Positions 1 through 7,112 of a stretch of DNA of 19,718 bases are shown here, piece by piece; positions within the stretch are counted from its first letter, which is position 1, and each line of letters starts with the position of its first letter. This DNA comes from Nitrospirota bacterium (GTDB lineage Bacteria; Nitrospirota_A; Leptospirillia; Leptospirillales; Leptospirillaceae). A program made the position numbers and the translations under genes. The notes beneath the pieces are model-generated. The model was not told the DNA's origin. It saw nothing but the letters and a program-made list of their open reading frames with translations, and did not search any database. The stretch lies in contig JAKBTA010000020.1 in the NCBI GenBank assembly GCA_021844645.1, positions 1-19,718 on the forward strand. Reading direction: 5' to 3'.

Positions 1-438
1 CCTCTCTGGGAGTCCCGCATATCCCTGCATCAGGAGAAAAGGGAGTCCCGTTTCATGACCCTCGAGATCGAGCCTGCCGCCCTTTTGAAGACGGCCGATA
101 CCGGAGAGATTTTAAAGGAACACGTCCTGCACTCGCTGACTGTCGGGGGAAGTCTTCTCCTGGACAGTCTTGGCCTTTTTGTTGCCGCCTGCCTCGGGGA
201 AACTGATGCTGTGTGGCAGGGTACGGCTGATGAGCTCCTCGCACGCCTCAGGCAACGCCCGCAGTTGACCGTGCTCGTGGCTGAGGAGGTTGGAATGGCC
301 CTGGTTCCTGGAACGCGGGAGGGCAGACTTTTTACCGACAGGCTGGGAGAGATCCGTCAAGCTGTTGCCGCTTTGGCGGGCGAGGTCATCTTTATCCTCT
401 CGGGGCTTCCCCTGGTCCTGAAATCTGAATCTCGATGA
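1..438 (+). CDS. cobU: CobU, adenosylcobinamide kinase / adenosylcobinamide-phosphate guanylyltransferase (5' partial)
   Basis: The frame is open from base 1, so the gene starts before the window; the ATG at 55 is internal. CobU phosphorylates adenosylcobinamide and then transfers GMP to it, giving adenosylcobinamide-GDP for CobS. The visible part begins with RISLHQEKRES, matching the family stretch around the guanylylated His (the His codon is at 28-30). Next come a strand like the family's 'LLLDSLGLFV' and the C-terminal signature LVAEEVGMALVP followed by FTDRLGEIRQAVAALAGEV and the ending SGLPLVLK. The P-loop (GxxxSGKS) lies outside the window. It is followed 24 bases later by cobT and then cobS, a classic nucleotide-loop assembly operon. 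The assignment is firm from the C-terminal motifs and context. Confidence 0.9.
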   Translation, partial: PLWESRISLHQEKRESRFMTLEIEPAALLKTADTGEILKEHVLHSLTVGGSLLLDSLGLFVAACLGETDAVWQGTADELLARLRQRPQLTVLVAEEVGMALVPGTREGRLFTDRLGEIRQAVAALAGEVIFILSGLPLVLKSESR

Positions 439-462
439 AAATGAAATGGATGGATACAGTAC

Positions 463-1548
463 ATGACGATTTTTGAGCAGGTGGATCTTTGGGTATCAAG
501 AATTCCGGGTGAAGATGAACATGCATCCCAAAAAAAGGAAATCCGGCAGGCGATCCAGTCTCGTTTGGACTCCCTGACCAAACCGCAGGGATCTCTGGGA
601 AGGCTTGAGGATCTGATCTTGTGGTATGGCCTTGTTTGCCGCCAAACCCTTTTCCCGGATCCTGCCGGGGTGGTCTGTGTTTTTGCCGCGGACCACGGGA
701 TAGCCGCAAGCGGAGTTTCTGCCTTTCCCCAGGTCGTGACCGTGGAGATGGTCAAGAATTTTTCAAATGGCGGAGCGGGTGTCAATGTCCTTGCCCGGCA
801 GGCCGGGCTTGAGTTGATGGTTCTTGATATGGGAGTCAATGCCGATCTTTCATTCCTTCCCCTGGTCAAAAATGCGAAGGTTTCTTATGGAACAAGAAAT
901 TTCCTCTCGGAAAGGGCGATCGCTCCGGATGAAATGATGCAGGCGATGAAAACAGGATTTGACCTCGCCCTAGGACTGAAGTCGCAGGGAAAAGGATTTC
1001 TTGTCCTGGGGGAGATGGGGATCGGAAACACGACCTCCGCATCCGCGCTGATCTCGGCGCTTCTGGATCTTCCTCCTGTTCTGGTGACCGGACGCGGAAC
1101 GGGTCTTGACGATCAGGGTTACCGTAAAAAACTTGGAGTGATTGAGCAGGCCCTTCTGTTCCACGGTCCGACCATCACCTTTCCGATTGAGTGGGGGATG
1201 GCGGTGGGAGGGTATGAGATCGCCGCCATGGCAGGAGCGATCCTGGGAGCGGCCACGATTGGCCTTCCGGTCATACTCGATGGGGTGATCACATCGGCTG
1301 CGGCACTTCTGGCCTGGAGAATCTGCCCGGCTGTCAAGAATTGTCTTCTGGCCGGACATGTTGGCCACGAAATCGGACACAAGGCCGTTCTCGAGCATAT
1401 GGGACTCAGTCCGGTTCTTGATCTGGACCTGCGCCTGGGAGAGGGGACCGGAGGCGTTTTGGCTTCGTTGATCCTGAAGTCCTCTATTGCACTCTATCAC
1501 CAGATGGCCACATTTGAAGAAGCCAGCGTATCGGGTAAAACCGGATGA
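463..1548 (+). CDS. cobT: CobT, nicotinate-nucleotide:dimethylbenzimidazole phosphoribosyltransferase
   Basis: The 361-residue protein has the usual family length. CobT makes alpha-ribazole phosphate, the lower-ligand nucleotide of cobalamin, from nicotinate mononucleotide and a base such as dimethylbenzimidazole. Visible motifs are TKPQGSLGRLE at residues 39-49, ADHGI at 76-80, the SNGGAGVNVLA stretch at 101-111, GEMGIGNTT at 183-191, GRGTGLDD at 210-217 and LRLGEGTGG at 323-331. Glu327 in the last motif aligns with the catalytic Glu of Salmonella CobT. The ATG at 463 is preceded by a weak GGA-rich ribosome site. The stop overlaps the cobS start as ATGA (1545-1548), so the two are probably translationally coupled. 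The sequence shows nothing about which lower base is used. Confidence 0.97.
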   Translation: MTIFEQVDLWVSRIPGEDEHASQKKEIRQAIQSRLDSLTKPQGSLGRLEDLILWYGLVCRQTLFPDPAGVVCVFAADHGIAASGVSAFPQVVTVEMVKNFSNGGAGVNVLARQAGLELMVLDMGVNADLSFLPLVKNAKVSYGTRNFLSERAIAPDEMMQAMKTGFDLALGLKSQGKGFLVLGEMGIGNTTSASALISALLDLPPVLVTGRGTGLDDQGYRKKLGVIEQALLFHGPTITFPIEWGMAVGGYEIAAMAGAILGAATIGLPVILDGVITSAAALLAWRICPAVKNCLLAGHVGHEIGHKAVLEHMGLSPVLDLDLRLGEGTGGVLASLILKSSIALYHQMATFEEASVSGKTG

Positions 1549-2291
1549 ATCCATTTGACCGCTTCCGGTCAACGCTCCATTTTTTGACCCGTATTTCTCT
1601 GGGTGGCTCCTCTTCTGTCCTTAAAATCTATCCTGAACAGTTTGCGATTGTCGGAGCCCTTCTAGGGCTTTTCCTCTGGGGGGGATGGATTATAACAGCA
1701 TCCCTCCCGTCCTTTCTTCGTGCCGTTCTTCTGGTTCTTCTCTGGGTTGTCTTGTCAGGCGGCCTTCACCTTGACGGATGGGCCGATACATGGGAATCAG
1801 CCTTGTTTTCCGGATCTTCCGAGGACAAGATCAGGATCCGGAAAGATCCTCATCTTGGTGTGTACGGTGTCCTGGCTCTTTTTTTTCTCCCTGTCTTCAA
1901 AATAGCGGTCCTTTCCGGATGGACTGCCCATTCCATCTATCTTATGGCGGTTCCGCTTTTTTCCAGGGGGATGCTTCCGCTATCGATGAGAACTCTTCGG
2001 TTTTTAAACCCCGGGATCGATTCCTCCCCGGGTTCGGGAGCGTTGGCCATGACATCCTTTTCCGGTCCGGCTTTTTATATTGGCATTGTTCTGACAGCTC
2101 TCTCCTGTGGCTTTTTGCTGGGGGTGGGGGGGACACTTTTTATCATGGCCGGCTGGGTGCTATGGATGATGATGGCCCTGTGGGTTTTTAAAAGATGCGA
2201 CAGTCTTTCGGGGGATTTCATGGGATGGTCGATCGAAGGTCTCGAGGCCGTTTCCCTGTTTGCGCTTTTGGCAGGGGCAATTTGGGGGTGA
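1545..2291 (+). CDS. cobS: CobS, adenosylcobinamide-GDP ribazoletransferase (cobalamin synthase)
   Basis: The 248-residue hydrophobic protein joins adenosylcobinamide-GDP with alpha-ribazole or its phosphate in the inner membrane, the last assembly step of cobalamin. The family signature GLHLDGWADT is at residues 73-82, followed by the KDPHLGVYGVLA stretch at 100-111, both typical of the CobS active-site face. Several hydrophobic segments (about 37-70, 106-130, 165-215 and the C-terminus) suit the multi-spanning fold. It overlaps cobT by four bases. The stop at 2291 lies inside a small hairpin, and the next gene is convergent, so the operon likely ends here. Confidence 0.96.
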   Translation: MNPFDRFRSTLHFLTRISLGGSSSVLKIYPEQFAIVGALLGLFLWGGWIITASLPSFLRAVLLVLLWVVLSGGLHLDGWADTWESALFSGSSEDKIRIRKDPHLGVYGVLALFFLPVFKIAVLSGWTAHSIYLMAVPLFSRGMLPLSMRTLRFLNPGIDSSPGSGALAMTSFSGPAFYIGIVLTALSCGFLLGVGGTLFIMAGWVLWMMMALWVFKRCDSLSGDFMGWSIEGLEAVSLFALLAGAIWG

Positions 2292-2307
2292 GCGATAAAA
2301 CGTCACC
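2287..2307 (+). terminator. Weak hairpin at the end of cobU-T-S
   Basis: The five bases GGTGA (2287-2291, containing the cobS stop) pair with TCACC (2303-2307). A further CG/CG pair forms if one G is bulged, leaving an ATAAAA loop. Only a few pyrimidines follow, with no real T-tract. It may act as a weak terminator between the convergent cobS and hipA genes; this is an inference. Confidence 0.3.
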
Positions 2308-2317
2308 TTCTGGAAGC

Positions 2318-2327
2318 ATAACGTGTT
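2318..2327. repeat. Direct repeat ATAACGTGTT, left copy
   Basis: ATAACGTGTT ends one base before the hipA stop codon (2328-2330 on the other strand). The same ten bases occur in the same orientation at 3984-3993, on the far side of the hipBA pair. Both copies follow an AGC or AGCG. The placement suggests a junction of an inserted module, but ten bases could be coincidence. Confidence 0.45.
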
Positions 2328-3560
2328 CTATTTCGTCCTAAAACTTACTCCCGATGTTTTGCCGGGTCTGTCCGCCATTTCAAAGGCTTTTTCCATGCGT
2401 AAAATCTCTCTCGCATCCAAACCAACATCCTTCGCCAGGTCCCTCCATTTTGAAACTCCTTCCCGAATATGATTCAGATCGTTTTTTGCATCAGACTCGC
2501 TTGTGTATCTGAAATAAGGAGAGAGAGTCAGGCATAAATCGAGATCCGGAAGATCAGTTGCGCCATCAAAGGAGAGAGCGTGGGTTCTTTTTTCAATTCT
2601 AGTCGGATTAAGATCATACGCTGGAGAAATCACCCATCCCTTTGGCGTTCTCAAAAATCCATGATTCCGAAGGTGATCGTCCGTATTGCCACTCAGGATG
2701 TTGAAGACCATCCTTTTCCAGATTTGCCTGACATCTTCATCCGGGTTTGCGGCCACGGTGATCAATGTCTCGGCCATTTCAAGATAGCTCCCCGGATTGG
2801 CGCTCTTTTCATCACGGCCAAGCATCGTCATGGCCGACATGAAGGGTATCCGTTCTCCGGTATCGGTCCTGTCGAAGCGTTTTACCAAGAGAACGGGTTT
2901 CCCTTCGGAAATAAAGATAACCTTGTGTTCGGGTATCTTGATCCCGACAGTTCCAGCCATTTTCAACATCATGGCTTCCCATAAGGACACTCTTCTGTCG
3001 TCATCCTGAGATGGGAATTTTGCAATCCACATCTCCCCATCATCCTGAACGACTGCCTTCGGTCTTGCTCCACCGAGAGAAGCCCCGGGATGGAGCAGCA
3101 TCCGAATGTCTTCAGGTGTTTCCAAATTCGACTGAACCCTCTGGATGGACTCCATCAGTTCTGAAATCATGACGAATTTTGGGATATCAGCATTCGTCGA
3201 CAAATAATTTTCAGGCGTATTTGCCGAGCTGATCCGCAACGCTCCCAACCGCATGGAATCGCTGACTCCAATCATGAACCCGATTTCAGAGGTATAACCC
3301 GGCTTGGCTCTTTTTTGTAAAAGCCGACCCCAACGGTCAGGTGAAATATCCTGAAAGGCTCCTAGCAATCGATTCTCTGTAACGACCACCCCCTTCATAA
3401 AAGAGATCATCGGATCAATCGAAAAACCAAGGGGATGATCGATCCATTGATCGGCATACCCGAATCGATAAAATTCTCTCCCGCGATTTTCGAAGACTTC
3501 AAGCATGCCAACAGGAACAGTCTCCCCGTCCATTTCGATACTGACAAGATATTTAGACAT
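2328..3560 (-). CDS. hipA: HipA-type serine/threonine kinase toxin
   Basis: The 410-residue protein is close to the length of E. coli HipA (about 440). HipA toxins phosphorylate a cell target (glutamyl-tRNA synthetase in E. coli) and slow growth until neutralised by HipB. The N-terminal HipA_N part includes ISPDRWGRLL (72-81). A glycine-rich GASLGGARPK loop (159-168) is in the place of the regulatory Ser150 loop, so Ser161 may be the autophosphorylation site. Lys181 in WIAKF is the expected ATP lysine. The catalytic GNTDDHLRNHG is at 291-301 (Asp294, Asn299), and the metal-binding Asp316 is in AYDLNP. All key residues are present, so it looks active. Its ATG overlaps the end of the upstream HTH gene by eight bases. 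The actual target here is unknown. Confidence 0.93.
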   Translation of the reverse strand: MSKYLVSIEMDGETVPVGMLEVFENRGREFYRFGYADQWIDHPLGFSIDPMISFMKGVVVTENRLLGAFQDISPDRWGRLLQKRAKPGYTSEIGFMIGVSDSMRLGALRISSANTPENYLSTNADIPKFVMISELMESIQRVQSNLETPEDIRMLLHPGASLGGARPKAVVQDDGEMWIAKFPSQDDDRRVSLWEAMMLKMAGTVGIKIPEHKVIFISEGKPVLLVKRFDRTDTGERIPFMSAMTMLGRDEKSANPGSYLEMAETLITVAANPDEDVRQIWKRMVFNILSGNTDDHLRNHGFLRTPKGWVISPAYDLNPTRIEKRTHALSFDGATDLPDLDLCLTLSPYFRYTSESDAKNDLNHIREGVSKWRDLAKDVGLDAREILRMEKAFEMADRPGKTSGVSFRTK

Positions 3561-3885
3561 TGGGCGACTCCATCAGATTTTTCCTGCCACGGCGGGATCT
3601 GATCCGTTTCGGAAGAGTTTCGTCCATCAGATCCAGGCCCAATGGATCCTTCGTGCGGTCAGAGAGCATCTCAAGATCTTCGATCTTTCCAAGGATCAAT
3701 AGCGCCATCGCATACGCTCCCATGTTGACTTTGGGGTCTCCCTTTTCAATTCGGCTCAGTGTGACCCGGGTGATCCCCATCCGTTCGGCCATCAAGGCAG
3801 TCGGAATACGGCGGCGTTTGCGGGCATCGCCAATATCCCGCCCAAGTTTTTTCAATGCTGTTTCTACACGGAATGATCGTGCCAT
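3553..3885 (-). CDS. hipB: HipB-like XRE-family antitoxin / repressor
   Basis: The 110-residue protein has a helix-turn-helix of the Cro/C1 type at about residues 10-65: LGRDIGDARKRRRIP, then LMAERMGITRVTLSRIEKG. As in other hipBA pairs it should bind and inhibit the adjacent HipA kinase and repress their shared promoter. I chose the start at 3885 because GGAGG (3893-3897) sits seven bases upstream of it; a start at 3906 would place that ribosome site inside the gene. The C-terminal 45 residues beyond the HTH are longer than in E. coli HipB (88 residues) and end in a basic RIRSRRGRK stretch. It overlaps hipA by eight bases, so the pair is one transcript. Confidence 0.88.
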   Translation of the reverse strand: MARSFRVETALKKLGRDIGDARKRRRIPTALMAERMGITRVTLSRIEKGDPKVNMGAYAMALLILGKIEDLEMLSDRTKDPLGLDLMDETLPKRIRSRRGRKNLMESPNV

Positions 3886-3924
3886 AATGTATCCTCCAAT
3901 AGCCAATAGTTCGATTTAATGTAT
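3885..3924 (-). repeat. Direct repeats ATACATTA, possible HipB operator half-sites
   Basis: On the minus strand ATACATTA occurs twice, at 3917-3924 and 3885-3892, about three helical turns apart (32 bases). One copy overlaps the proposed -10 element and the other overlaps the hipB ribosome site and start. This spacing fits cooperative autorepression, but it is inferred only from position. Confidence 0.35.
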
Positions 3925-3947
3925 ATCATAGGATTTATTATTGTCAA
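3920..3947 (-). promoter_or_regulatory. Sigma-70-like promoter of hipBA
   Basis: The minus strand reads TTGACA (3947-3942), a 16-base spacer, then TATACA (3925-3920), about 35 bases before the hipB start. The -35 is a perfect consensus. The region is clearly more AT-rich than the neighbouring genes. Confidence 0.55.
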
Positions 3948-3983
3948 TGCGACTGAAAGTCATGGCGAGAAGGCGATAGAGCG

Positions 3984-3993
3984 ATAACGTGTT
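3984..3993. repeat. Direct repeat ATAACGTGTT, right copy
   Basis: This is an identical same-orientation copy of the ten bases at 2318-2327. The two copies bracket hipA, hipB and their promoter. Confidence 0.45.
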
Positions 3994-4003
3994 GCATACG
4001 AAA

Positions 4004-4041
4004 AGAACCATAACATGTCGTTTGCGACATATTATGGTTCT
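4004..4041 (-). terminator. 17-bp-arm inverted repeat: minus-strand terminator or operator
   Basis: Arms 4004-4020 and 4025-4041 are reverse complements apart from one position (4014/4031), with a TTTG loop on the plus strand. Read as minus-strand RNA the odd pair becomes G-U, so the stem is fully paired, and it ends directly at TTCTTTT. That fits an intrinsic terminator for the aldo/keto reductase gene upstream on this strand (stop at 4199), isolating hipBA. The stem is AT-rich and 158 bases past that stop, so an operator or a small mobile-element end is also possible. The rest of the gene-free stretch 3886-4198 holds the hipBA promoter, the direct repeats and nothing else I can name. Confidence 0.5.
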
Positions 4042-4198
4042 AAACCCAGCAACGCATTCATGATGGCGATGGGACTGGATTTCCTGGACGCGTAACACCG
4101 GAAAGATGAGACGGCCTGTTCCAAAGAGTGACCGGACCCGGCTCTCTCTTTCCGGGAGCTCTTGTGGGAGGGCCGGTCTTTCCTTCGGACCCTATGGC

Positions 4199-5230
4199 CT
4201 AATGGGCCGCTCCGGTGGCCTTTTCCTCCGGTGCCGGCGGCGTGTAGACCCTCTTCAGCGCTTCCTCCGGATATCGAAGACCTTTTGCTATGCCCAGGGG
4301 GAAAAGATCGGTCAGTCTGACGAGTTCCTGAAAGGGAACGGGGATCGACAGACCATCGACAAATTCATCAATGTGAGAGATTTTGGAGGATCCCGGGATG
4401 GGAACAATATCCGGTCCCTGGGCAAGAAGCCAGGAAATGGCAAGCTGTGCCGGCGTCATTTTATTTCTGGCGGCGATTTCGCGGACTTTTTCGGCAAGCT
4501 CAGCGTTCTTTGAAAGATTTTCTTCCTGAAAACGGGGGTGGGATTTGCGAATATCCCCTTCCTTGATCTCGGATGCGCGATGGAATGCCCCGGTGATGAG
4601 CCCTCTTCCCAGCGGACTGTAGGCAACAAGCCCTATCCCCAGTTCACGGCAGGTTCCGAGAACATCGATCTCGATCTCTCTTGTGATCAGGGAGTATTCA
4701 TTTTGCAAGGCTGCGATCGGCTGAACCTTGTGGGCTTTCCTGATATCTGACGGGTTGGCCTCCGAAAGCCCGACATGGCGGACCATGCCCTTTTTCACAA
4801 GCTCCGCCATGGCGCCCATGGATTCGGCGATGGGAACCGAGGGGTCGACCCGGTGGAGATAGTAGATGTCGATTGTCTCGATGGCCAGACGGTCGAGGCT
4901 CTTTTGACAGGCTTCCAGGATATATTCTGGCCGGCCATTGACCCCTGTCAGCCGGTTGGTCGCCTTGTCCCGGACAATTCCGCATTTGGTCGCGATGGTC
5001 AGCCCTTCCCGACCATGGCTTTTGATCGCCGCTCCCAGAAGTCGCTCGTTCTCACCATCTCCGTAGACATCAGCCGTATCAAGAAAAGTGATTCCCCTTG
5101 AGATGGCATGCAAAAGGCTTTTCAGTGCCTCTTCCCTGGAAGGGGGAGCATAAAAATCGGATAATCCCATCAGGCCGAAGCCGATTGATGAAACGCTAAC
5201 GCCACTGCGACCCAGGTGCCTTTTTTGCAT
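4199..5230 (-). CDS. Aldo/keto reductase
   Basis: The 343-residue (alpha/beta)8-barrel, NADPH-type oxidoreductase has the whole catalytic tetrad: Asp51 and Tyr56 in FLDTADVYG, Lys82 in IATKCG, and His126 in YYLHRVD. The C-terminal cofactor part has VPIPGSSKISHI, the family nucleotide-binding loop. The overall pattern (MQKRHLGRSGVSVSSIGFG at the start, LVAYSPLGRGL in the middle) resembles the stress-type AKR subfamily of YhdN/AKR11-13 proteins. The substrate cannot be read from sequence. AAGGAG (5239-5244) lies eight bases before the ATG. It has its own promoter and is divergent from the gene at 5376, so a direct link to cobalamin synthesis is not shown. Confidence 0.93.
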   Translation of the reverse strand: MQKRHLGRSGVSVSSIGFGLMGLSDFYAPPSREEALKSLLHAISRGITFLDTADVYGDGENERLLGAAIKSHGREGLTIATKCGIVRDKATNRLTGVNGRPEYILEACQKSLDRLAIETIDIYYLHRVDPSVPIAESMGAMAELVKKGMVRHVGLSEANPSDIRKAHKVQPIAALQNEYSLITREIEIDVLGTCRELGIGLVAYSPLGRGLITGAFHRASEIKEGDIRKSHPRFQEENLSKNAELAEKVREIAARNKMTPAQLAISWLLAQGPDIVPIPGSSKISHIDEFVDGLSIPVPFQELVRLTDLFPLGIAKGLRYPEEALKRVYTPPAPEEKATGAAH

Positions 5231-5283
5231 CAGGAGGACTCCTTGTTCAACTTCAATGGAAAAAATGTTTTTTTCAGTGCATT

Positions 5284-5312
5284 ATCCTAGCAATTCCAGA
5301 TTTTGAGGGCAA
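5284..5312 (-). promoter_or_regulatory. Promoter of the aldo/keto reductase gene
   Basis: The minus strand reads TTGCCC (5312-5307), 17 bases, then TAGGAT (5289-5284), about 54 bases before the start codon. The -35 and spacing are good and the -10 is moderate. Confidence 0.45.
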
Positions 5313-5375
5313 GCCGGTGGTCATTCCTGATCGTTTGGCCCCCTGACTTTTGATGCTCGTATTGGGAGGACTTTG

Positions 5376-6302
5376 ATGGAGAAGACCTTGAGGCAGGGGT
5401 TTGAAAATGAGTTCCGCCTGCCGGAGATCGGGAGAAAAGTCCTTGACTATATTGATGGGCGGCGTCTCGAAACGGGTGGCTTTTGCTATTTCAAATCATG
5501 GGGGTCTCAAGCACCGTCAACGCTCGATACCCATGCCGCCCTTCTTGCTCTTTCCCTTCTTGACAATCCTGAACAAAAAAAATGGCGGTCCGATGAGAAA
5601 ACCCGCAGATGGCTCAGGGAAAGACTCCTCCTGGAACTTTCTTTTGAAGATATTGTCGGGGTCTGGCATTTATGCGCATCCCTTCGCCTGATGGGCGACC
5701 GGCTTTCAGAAGAAGATCGTCTTTTGATTTTTGCTTTTTTAAAAAGGACAACGAGGCACTTTCTTCATGAGCAGAAGGCGAACAATGAGAAGAAATGTGT
5801 CTGTTCAGGATCTCTGTCGAGCCTGATTGCCTGGAATCGTCTGGGAGACCTTTCCGGATGGACGGGAGAAAGACCCTCTCCCGGCGTTTTTTTTCATGAT
5901 TCCGAAAAGACCTTGATCGAGCTGTTCTATCGATGGGAGATGAATATCTCTGGCTGGTATCCCGGGCAGATGCTCCCATCCTGTAATCGATCCTTGTTTG
6001 AAAACCGTCTTGCGGGCTATGTCCTGGTCCCGGGATCGACGGCAACGGACATGGCCGTGATTGCCTGCGGGGTTCTTCACGATGTGAAGACAGGGGCCGG
6101 CGTATCATTCTCAGGATCTGTTCTGGAATGGGTTCAGGATTCCCTGAGTGTGTCCGGAGGGTTCGGACGCATACCGGGAGCCGTTCCGGATCTTCTCTCA
6201 ACCGCCCAGGCACTTCTGATCCTGGACCTTTTGCCGGAAGGGGGAGGCTGCTCCGAAAAGCTGTTTCCCGGAAACCTCTGGTGGAGTCTTCAGGAATACT
6301 GA
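5376..6302 (+). CDS. Protein with prenyltransferase/squalene-cyclase-like alpha-alpha repeats, function unknown
   Basis: I do not recognise a named family for this 308-residue protein. Two stretches look like the repeat of terpenoid-cyclase/protein-prenyltransferase toroids: GGFCYF followed by STLDTHAALLALSLL at residues 34-63, and SGGFGRIPGAVPDLLSTAQA at 260-279 followed by LLILDLL. The Asp-Cys-His zinc ligands of protein prenyltransferases and the DxDD acid motif of squalene-hopene cyclase are not visible, so it may be a binding or scaffold protein and not an enzyme. No signal peptide is seen. The ATG at 5376 is preferred over the TTG at 5373 because GGGAGGA (5364-5370) is five bases upstream of it. 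It sits on the same strand just before the second cobalamin block, but a promoter separates them. Confidence 0.7.
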   Translation: MEKTLRQGFENEFRLPEIGRKVLDYIDGRRLETGGFCYFKSWGSQAPSTLDTHAALLALSLLDNPEQKKWRSDEKTRRWLRERLLLELSFEDIVGVWHLCASLRLMGDRLSEEDRLLIFAFLKRTTRHFLHEQKANNEKKCVCSGSLSSLIAWNRLGDLSGWTGERPSPGVFFHDSEKTLIELFYRWEMNISGWYPGQMLPSCNRSLFENRLAGYVLVPGSTATDMAVIACGVLHDVKTGAGVSFSGSVLEWVQDSLSVSGGFGRIPGAVPDLLSTAQALLILDLLPEGGGCSEKLFPGNLWWSLQEY

Positions 6303-6363
6303 ACATTTGCTCTGACGGGGAGTTCCTTTTCTGGAAAACACTTCCTTTCCGGGTTTGGTATTG

Positions 6364-6372
6364 TGGTATAAT
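6364..6372 (+). promoter_or_regulatory. Extended -10 promoter for cobC-cobB-cbiC
   Basis: TGGTATAAT is a perfect -10 hexamer (6367-6372) with an upstream TG dinucleotide, 80 bases before the cobC start. No good -35 is seen at the usual distance, as expected for extended -10 promoters. The leader between it and the start carries no recognisable B12-box or cobalamin-riboswitch core. Confidence 0.55.
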
Positions 6373-6452
6373 CCTCCCCGAAAATTCCGTCGATAGTCTT
6401 TTGATGGACCGGCCAAGATCTCTTTATTCTCTTTAATGTTGGAGTTTTGACG

Positions 6453-7112
6453 TTGTCCAGGTCTCCCGCCCAGGTTCCTGATCGCCTGCGAATCCATCTG
6501 TTCAGACATGGCCATCTCGAAAACTCCGAAAAAAGCCTGATCAACGGTTCAACCGATGTCAAACTCTCGGAGAAAGGCCGGCGCCAGATGGGTTTTTGGG
6601 GGAATCACCTCAGAGATCTTCCGGCAAGCTTCTTTGTTTCAAGCACCTTGTCGAGAACGCAAGAGAGCCTTTCCCTCGTCAAATCCGGCCGCCAGGGGGA
6701 GGTGCTGGCCCTTGAGAGCCTTTCCGAAAGGCGCTTTGGATCCTGGGAGGGGCTGACCCGTGAGGAGATTGCCGGAAGGGACCCGGAAGGTTACAAGCGA
6801 TGGCTTGAGGTCGATCCCTCTTTTGCGCCTGATGGCGGGGAAAGTCTGTTGGGGTTCTCGGAGAGGGTCCTTCTGGGGTTTGATGAAGTGATTCAAAAGG
6901 CAGGGTTCGGAAAAGAGATCATGATGGTTTGCCACAGCGGAACGAACAGGGTTCTGATCCTCCATGTCCTCGGCCTCCCGATCCATTCCTATTTCAGATT
7001 TTCTCAAGAGCATGCCGCACACAATATCATCGATCTCTACAAGGATCATCCGCCCTGTCTCATGGCCATGAACCAGACCCCGGAAAGCATCCTGGGAAAC
7101 GGCAATGTCTGA
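6453..7112 (+). CDS. cobC: Histidine phosphatase, probable alpha-ribazole-phosphate phosphatase (CobC-like)
   Basis: The 219-residue protein belongs to the phosphoglycerate-mutase-like histidine phosphatases. The phosphohistidine motif is LFRHGH (His19), with a conserved Glu92 in LSERRFGSWEG and the second His161 in VCHSGTNRV. GSTDVKLSEKG and GGESLLGFSERV are also typical of the CobC/GpmB group. CobC removes phosphate from alpha-ribazole phosphate or adenosylcobalamin phosphate in nucleotide-loop assembly. The protein family alone does not fix the substrate; the call rests on overlap with cobB and nearby cobU-T-S. I chose TTG at 6453, eight bases after GGAG (6441-6444); TTG at 6447 is too close. 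It overlaps cobB by eight bases. Confidence 0.8.
   Translation: MSRSPAQVPDRLRIHLFRHGHLENSEKSLINGSTDVKLSEKGRRQMGFWGNHLRDLPASFFVSSTLSRTQESLSLVKSGRQGEVLALESLSERRFGSWEGLTREEIAGRDPEGYKRWLEVDPSFAPDGGESLLGFSERVLLGFDEVIQKAGFGKEIMMVCHSGTNRVLILHVLGLPIHSYFRFSQEHAAHNIIDLYKDHPPCLMAMNQTPESILGNGNV

Noticed and set aside
970..1572. 200-codon open frame antisense to cobT
   Set aside because: cobT is certain here and the antisense product has no recognisable domain.
3916..4098. 60-codon minus-strand frame upstream of hipB
   Set aside because: It runs through the inverted repeat and the hipBA promoter, has no ribosome site and no recognisable features.
6373..6452. Cobalamin riboswitch ahead of cobC
   Set aside because: No B12-box-like core or large folded leader is visible in the 80 bases; the leader is short and AT-rich.
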